From the NCBI GenBank assembly GCA_937912125.1, contig CALDOK010000225.1:1-35988 (forward strand): a stretch of 35,988 bases of DNA, in the 5' to 3' direction. Below, in pieces: positions 31,688 through 35,988 of the stretch. Position numbers and translations under genes: made by a program. The DNA is from an uncultured Pseudomonadota bacterium (lineage in GTDB: Bacteria > Myxococcota_A > UBA796 > JAFGLY01). The notes under the pieces are model-generated. The model saw only the letters and a program-made list of their open reading frames with translations. It ran no database searches and was not told where the DNA came from. Positions within the stretch are counted from its first letter, which is position 1. Each line of letters opens with the position of its first letter.

Positions 31688-34369
31688 CTAGTGCGCCTCG
31701 TCCCAGCAGCGCCCCGTCCCGGTGTCCACCACCAGGGGCACGATCAGCTCCGCCGCCGCGCTCATCTCCTCGACTACGGTCGCCCGAACAGCCTCGATCT
31801 GATCCTCGGGGACCTCGAGCAGCAGCTCATCGTGGACCTGCAGCAACATGCGGGCGCCGGGATGTTCCGCCCGGATCCGTCGCCACACCCGCACCATGGC
31901 GATCTTCATGATGTCGGCCGCCGTACCCTGGATGGGCGTGTTCACGGCGATCCGCTCGGCTGCTTCGCGCACGTGGCTGATGCGGGCACTCAGATCGGCC
32001 ACCATGCGGCGGCGGCCGTAGCGCGTGGTGGCGACCCCGCGCTCTCGCGCCTGGGCGATGGCTCGCTCCACGTAGGCCTTGACCTGGGGATAGTGCAGGA
32101 AGTAGTCATCGATGATGCGCTGGGCGCGCTTGCGAGGGATGCCGAGCTCGTTGGAGAGCCTGAAGGCGGACATGCCGTAGATGATGCCGAAGTTCACGGC
32201 CTTGGCCGCCCTGCGCTGATCGGGGGTCACGAACAAGGACGCCACCCCGAAGACCTCCGCCGCGGTGCGCCGGTGGATGTCCTCACCGGCCTGGAAGGCC
32301 TCCACCAGGGCCCCGGCGCCGCAGTAGTCCGCCAACACCCGCAGCTCGATCTGGGAATAGTCCGCCGAGAGAAAGACATGCCCGGGTCGAGCGACGAAGC
32401 AAGCCCGGATCCTGCGCCCCTCGGCGGTGCGCACGGGGATGTTCTGCAGGTTGGGGTCCATGGAGGCCAGGCGCCCCGTGGCGGCCACGGCCTGGTGGAA
32501 TGAGGTGTGTACTCGCCCATCCACCGGGCTGACGGCCAAGGGCAGCGCCTTGACGTAGGTGCCCTCGAGCTTGGTCAGCCCCCGGTACTCGAGCAGCGCC
32601 GAGGGGAGCCGCCGATCCGGATGGCGCGCGGCCAGCGCCTCGAGGGTGGCCGCATCGGTGGAGCGGCCGGTCTTGGTCTTCTTGACAGGCTCGAAGCCCT
32701 GCTCGTCGAAGAGCACCTCGGCCAACTGCTTGGGAGATGCGACGTTGAAGGACCTGCCCGCGAGCTGATGGATCTCCGCCTCCAGCGTTGCGATGGCGCC
32801 GACCAGCTCCAGCTCCAGCTCCCCCAGGGACTCCACGTCCAGGCCGATGCCCGCCAGCTCCATGTCGGCGAGCACGGGGATGACCGGCAGCTCGACCTCC
32901 CGGTAGAGCTCGACCAGCCCTTCCTTGGCCAGCCGCTCCTCGAAGCCGCGGTCCAACAGCCAGGCCACGTGGGCATCCTCTGCCGCGTAGGCGGTGGCAT
33001 CCTCGATGGCCACCGCGGCGAACCCCTGCCCCTCACCCAGGCCGTCGGTGACCTCCTTGTAGGAGATCATGCGGTGGCCGAGCACCCGCATGGCGATGTC
33101 ATCCAGCTTGCGGCTCGTGCGGCCCGTCTCGAGCAGGTAGTCCGCCAGCATGGTGTCGCCATCGATGCCCTCGAGGCCAAGCCCCAGGGCGCGCAGGACC
33201 TGCAGATCGTACTTGAGGTTCTGGCCCGTCTTGCCCACCGACGCGTCCTCGAGCAGGGGCCGGAGCAAGGCCAGGGCCGCCTCGACGGAGAGCTGTTCGC
33301 CCTCGAGGTGCCCCACGGGGACATAGACGGCGTCGTCCTCAGACCAGCACAAGGCGAAGCCCACCAGGGAGGCCTGGAGCGGATCCAGGGAGGTGGTCTC
33401 GAGATCGAAGGCGAAGCGCCCGGCCCCGCGGCAGCTGGCGACCACCTGGTTCAGCTCCGCCTCGGTGCGCACCGTGCGGTACCGGCTGCGATCGATGCCC
33501 GAGCTGTTCACTCGCCCCGCCTCTTCTTGCAGCTCCTTCGAGTGACTGCGCAGCTGGTACTGCAGGAAGAGCCGGTGGAGCTGCTCGACGTCGCGCTCCC
33601 GGCGCGCGAGGTCCTCCAGGCCCAGGCCCAGGTCCATGTCGGTCACGATGGTGACCAGGGTGCGCGACAGGCGGGCCTGGTCCGCGAAGGTGCGGAGGTT
33701 TTCACCCAGCTTGCCCTTGATGCCCGGCGCGGCCGCCAGCACCGCCTCCAGGTCTCCGTGCTCCTGCACCAGCTTGGTGGCCTTCTTCTCGCCGATTCCG
33801 GGGACGCCCGGGACGTTGTCCGAGCTGTCGCCCCACAGGCCCATGACGTCGATGACCCGGTCCGGAGAGACCCCAAAGCGGTCCTGCACGGCCTGGCGGT
33901 CCACCACCTTGGGGACGCCGCCCTTGAGGTCCAGGATGCGGACGTGCTCACCCACCAGCTGGGCGAAGTCCTTGTCACCGGAGACGATCCAGACCTCGAG
34001 CTCGGGCCCGGCCAGGCTGTGGGCCAGGGTGCCGATGACGTCGTCCGCCTCGAAGCCGTCGGGGGTGATCACGGTGTAGCCCCAGGCCTCGATGAGCTCC
34101 GGCAGCTTGACCCACTGCTCGCGGAGCTCATCGGGCATGGAGGGACGATGCCCCTTGTAGTCGGGAAAGAGATCGACCCGGAAGCTGGGGCCCTTGTCGA
34201 AGACCACCGCGCAGAAGTCGGGCTCGACCTCGCGATCGAGCCAGCGCAGCAGGTTGGCGAAGCCCGTCAGCGCCCCGGTGTGCTGCCCCGCGGCGGTGAG
34301 CCGAGGCATGGCGTGGAACACCCGAAATGCGTGGTTGGAACCATCGACGAGGTAGAGCTTACGAGTCAC
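31688..34369 (-). CDS. polA: DNA polymerase I
   Basis: An 893-residue full-length Pol I. The N-terminal 5'-3' exonuclease (YLVDGSNHAFRVFHA; FEADDVIG; VSGDKDFAQLV) is followed by a 3'-5' exonuclease with its DxE motif intact (FDLETTSLD, near 321). The polymerase has motif A SADYSQIELR (near 667), motif B RRAAKAVNFGIIYG (near 718) and motif C QVHDE (near 841). All three activities should be present, for Okazaki fragment maturation and repair. GTG 34369 has GAGG at 5 nt. The gene is divergent from the acyl-CoA dehydrogenase across 111 bp. Confidence 0.96.
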   Translation of the reverse strand: MTRKLYLVDGSNHAFRVFHAMPRLTAAGQHTGALTGFANLLRWLDREVEPDFCAVVFDKGPSFRVDLFPDYKGHRPSMPDELREQWVKLPELIEAWGYTVITPDGFEADDVIGTLAHSLAGPELEVWIVSGDKDFAQLVGEHVRILDLKGGVPKVVDRQAVQDRFGVSPDRVIDVMGLWGDSSDNVPGVPGIGEKKATKLVQEHGDLEAVLAAAPGIKGKLGENLRTFADQARLSRTLVTIVTDMDLGLGLEDLARRERDVEQLHRLFLQYQLRSHSKELQEEAGRVNSSGIDRSRYRTVRTEAELNQVVASCRGAGRFAFDLETTSLDPLQASLVGFALCWSEDDAVYVPVGHLEGEQLSVEAALALLRPLLEDASVGKTGQNLKYDLQVLRALGLGLEGIDGDTMLADYLLETGRTSRKLDDIAMRVLGHRMISYKEVTDGLGEGQGFAAVAIEDATAYAAEDAHVAWLLDRGFEERLAKEGLVELYREVELPVIPVLADMELAGIGLDVESLGELELELVGAIATLEAEIHQLAGRSFNVASPKQLAEVLFDEQGFEPVKKTKTGRSTDAATLEALAARHPDRRLPSALLEYRGLTKLEGTYVKALPLAVSPVDGRVHTSFHQAVAATGRLASMDPNLQNIPVRTAEGRRIRACFVARPGHVFLSADYSQIELRVLADYCGAGALVEAFQAGEDIHRRTAAEVFGVASLFVTPDQRRAAKAVNFGIIYGMSAFRLSNELGIPRKRAQRIIDDYFLHYPQVKAYVERAIAQARERGVATTRYGRRRMVADLSARISHVREAAERIAVNTPIQGTAADIMKIAMVRVWRRIRAEHPGARMLLQVHDELLLEVPEDQIEAVRATVVEEMSAAAELIVPLVVDTGTGRCWDEAH

Positions 34370-34372
34370 GGA

Positions 34373-34387
34373 GGCCTCACTTTTGCT
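34373..34387 (+). promoter_or_regulatory. candidate sigma-54 promoter for acyl-CoA dehydrogenase
   Basis: GGC and TTTTGCT are placed so that the GG and GC pairs are 12 nt apart, the spacing of the -24/-12 element (consensus TGGCAC-N5-TTGCA). The -12 half matches well, the -24 half only in GGC. The start codon is about 95 nt downstream. It also overlaps the polA ribosome-binding region. A single partial match such as this can occur by chance. Confidence 0.25.
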
Positions 34388-34480
34388 GTGATGCTATCTT
34401 CCCACCGCCTCGAACCCCAGTCCCCTGCCGCCGGGGCCGCGCCCTGGCGACCACTCGATACTTCCCGACAGGAGTACGCC

Positions 34481-35635
<1,155 letters not shown>

Positions 35636-35671
35636 AACGACGTCCGACGCCCCACCCAGGCTGTCCAGCTC

Positions 35672-35701
35672 CGTGGGCCGCGCCCTCCAGCGCGGCCCAC
35701 G
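35672..35701 (+). terminator. hairpin after acyl-CoA dehydrogenase
   Basis: A perfect 12-bp GC-rich stem (CGTGGGCCGCGC and GCGCGGCCCACG) with a 6-nt loop begins 36 nt after the stop codon. Only a weak T-containing tail follows. Its position and strength suggest a transcription terminator, with the missing T-run leaving intrinsic function uncertain. Confidence 0.65.
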
Positions 35702-35959
35702 CGTCGTTCCAGGGGCGCACCATGGACACAGAGAGTCCAAATTCATTCCATACCGGTCATTCTTCTTACCTTTTCACCTCATTTGTGCCCTTTCCATGTC
35801 AAGGGCCACCCTTCGATTTCGTCATAACTTCAAGTGCTTTTATGCCCGGTTCCCTTGACGTGGCCGCCGTACCATGCAAGATCGCCGACACCGGCTCGGA
35901 TCCCAAAACAGGTGGGGAACCACCGGTCACTCACCCCCCCCCCCTCTCGGGAGATACAG
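35702..35959. other. AT-richer intergenic region
   Basis: About 258 bp without a supported gene (324 bp counting the hairpin region from 35636). It is clearly richer in A and T than the surrounding DNA, especially 35735-35850. It probably carries the promoter of the exported gene at 35960. A possible -35 TTGACG lies at 35855-35860 with a poor -10 (CAAGAT) about 16 nt later. An 11-C run occupies 35934-35944. A 61-codon frame across the hairpin is not believed to be coding. Confidence 0.6.
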
Positions 35960-35988
35960 ATGAAGCGCCTTTCCTTCCTGCTGGCCCT
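35960..35988 (+). CDS. start of an exported protein, cut by window end
   Basis: Only nine full codons are visible (MKRLSFLLA). They form the basic-then-hydrophobic start of a signal peptide. GGGAG lies 6 nt before the ATG. The product cannot be named. Confidence 0.6.

Noticed and set aside
32507..34480. In-frame upstream extension of the acyl-CoA dehydrogenase
   Set aside because: This stretch is antisense to polA. The strong AGGAG before ATG 34481 and the family's N-terminus set the start there.
35673..35858. 61-codon frame after the acyl-CoA dehydrogenase
   Set aside because: It runs through the strong hairpin, has no ribosome-binding site, and its composition changes with the AT-rich gap.

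Overview
The window is high-GC bacterial DNA, densely packed with genes on both strands. Several features point to a Myxococcota-type (former Deltaproteobacteria) genome: a MYXO-CTERM-like sorting tag at the left edge, two membrane proteins with anti-sigma-like segments, a sigma-54 activator with a degenerate receiver, a pseudokinase with a C-terminal membrane anchor, an imuB-dnaE2 mutasome behind a GAAC-N4-GTTC palindrome, and many proteins recognisable only as conserved hypotheticals. No tRNA, rRNA, CRISPR array, transposase or phage gene was seen. The window looks chromosomal rather than mobile.

Layout, left to right. At 2-6538 lie an OmpA-like envelope protein (cut by the window edge), a radical-SAM-like protein without its SAM-cluster cysteines, a membrane TPR protein with an anti-sigma-like zinc motif, a divergent NtrC-like regulator whose receiver lacks the phosphoacceptor Asp, and a coupled BamC-like lipoprotein plus PilO-like pair. 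At 6675-10898 lie a tandem universal stress protein, a small orphan, a DinG-type helicase fused to an N-terminal JAB/JAMM domain, and a charged hypothetical protein. At 10914-14119 is a minus-strand, translationally coupled Mla/Mce lipid-transport operon with two different MlaE permeases, MlaF and MlaD. At 14216-17000 lie two exported proteins, a probable 26-residue membrane peptide, and a WalJ/YycJ-like metallo-beta-lactamase-fold protein coupled to an FMN reductase.

At 17054-20705 are a 604-residue orphan and the pseudokinase, which carries a 60-bp tandem repeat. At 20715-25561 is the imuB-dnaE2 pair. Its palindromic operator abuts the imuB start codon and overlaps a good -10 element, which suggests a leaderless, LexA-controlled transcript. 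At 25755-28775 are cysC (APS kinase), a divergent PLP-dependent desulfhydrase/ACC-deaminase-like enzyme coupled to a methyltransferase, and an ASCH-domain protein. At 28998-31551 is an ECF sigma factor followed by a membrane anti-sigma-like protein built from six degenerate repeats and a small exported protein. At 31688-35635 polA diverges from an isovaleryl-CoA-type acyl-CoA dehydrogenase that is followed by a strong hairpin. The window ends in an AT-richer gap and the first codons of an exported protein.

The most unusual items are the JAB-DinG fusion, the pseudo-receiver sigma-54 activator, the cysteine-less radical-SAM homologue, the leaderless SOS-type mutasome operon, the repeat-built anti-sigma protein, and the MYXO-CTERM-like tag lying inside an open reading frame. 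Family names rest on motif reading only. No database search was run.
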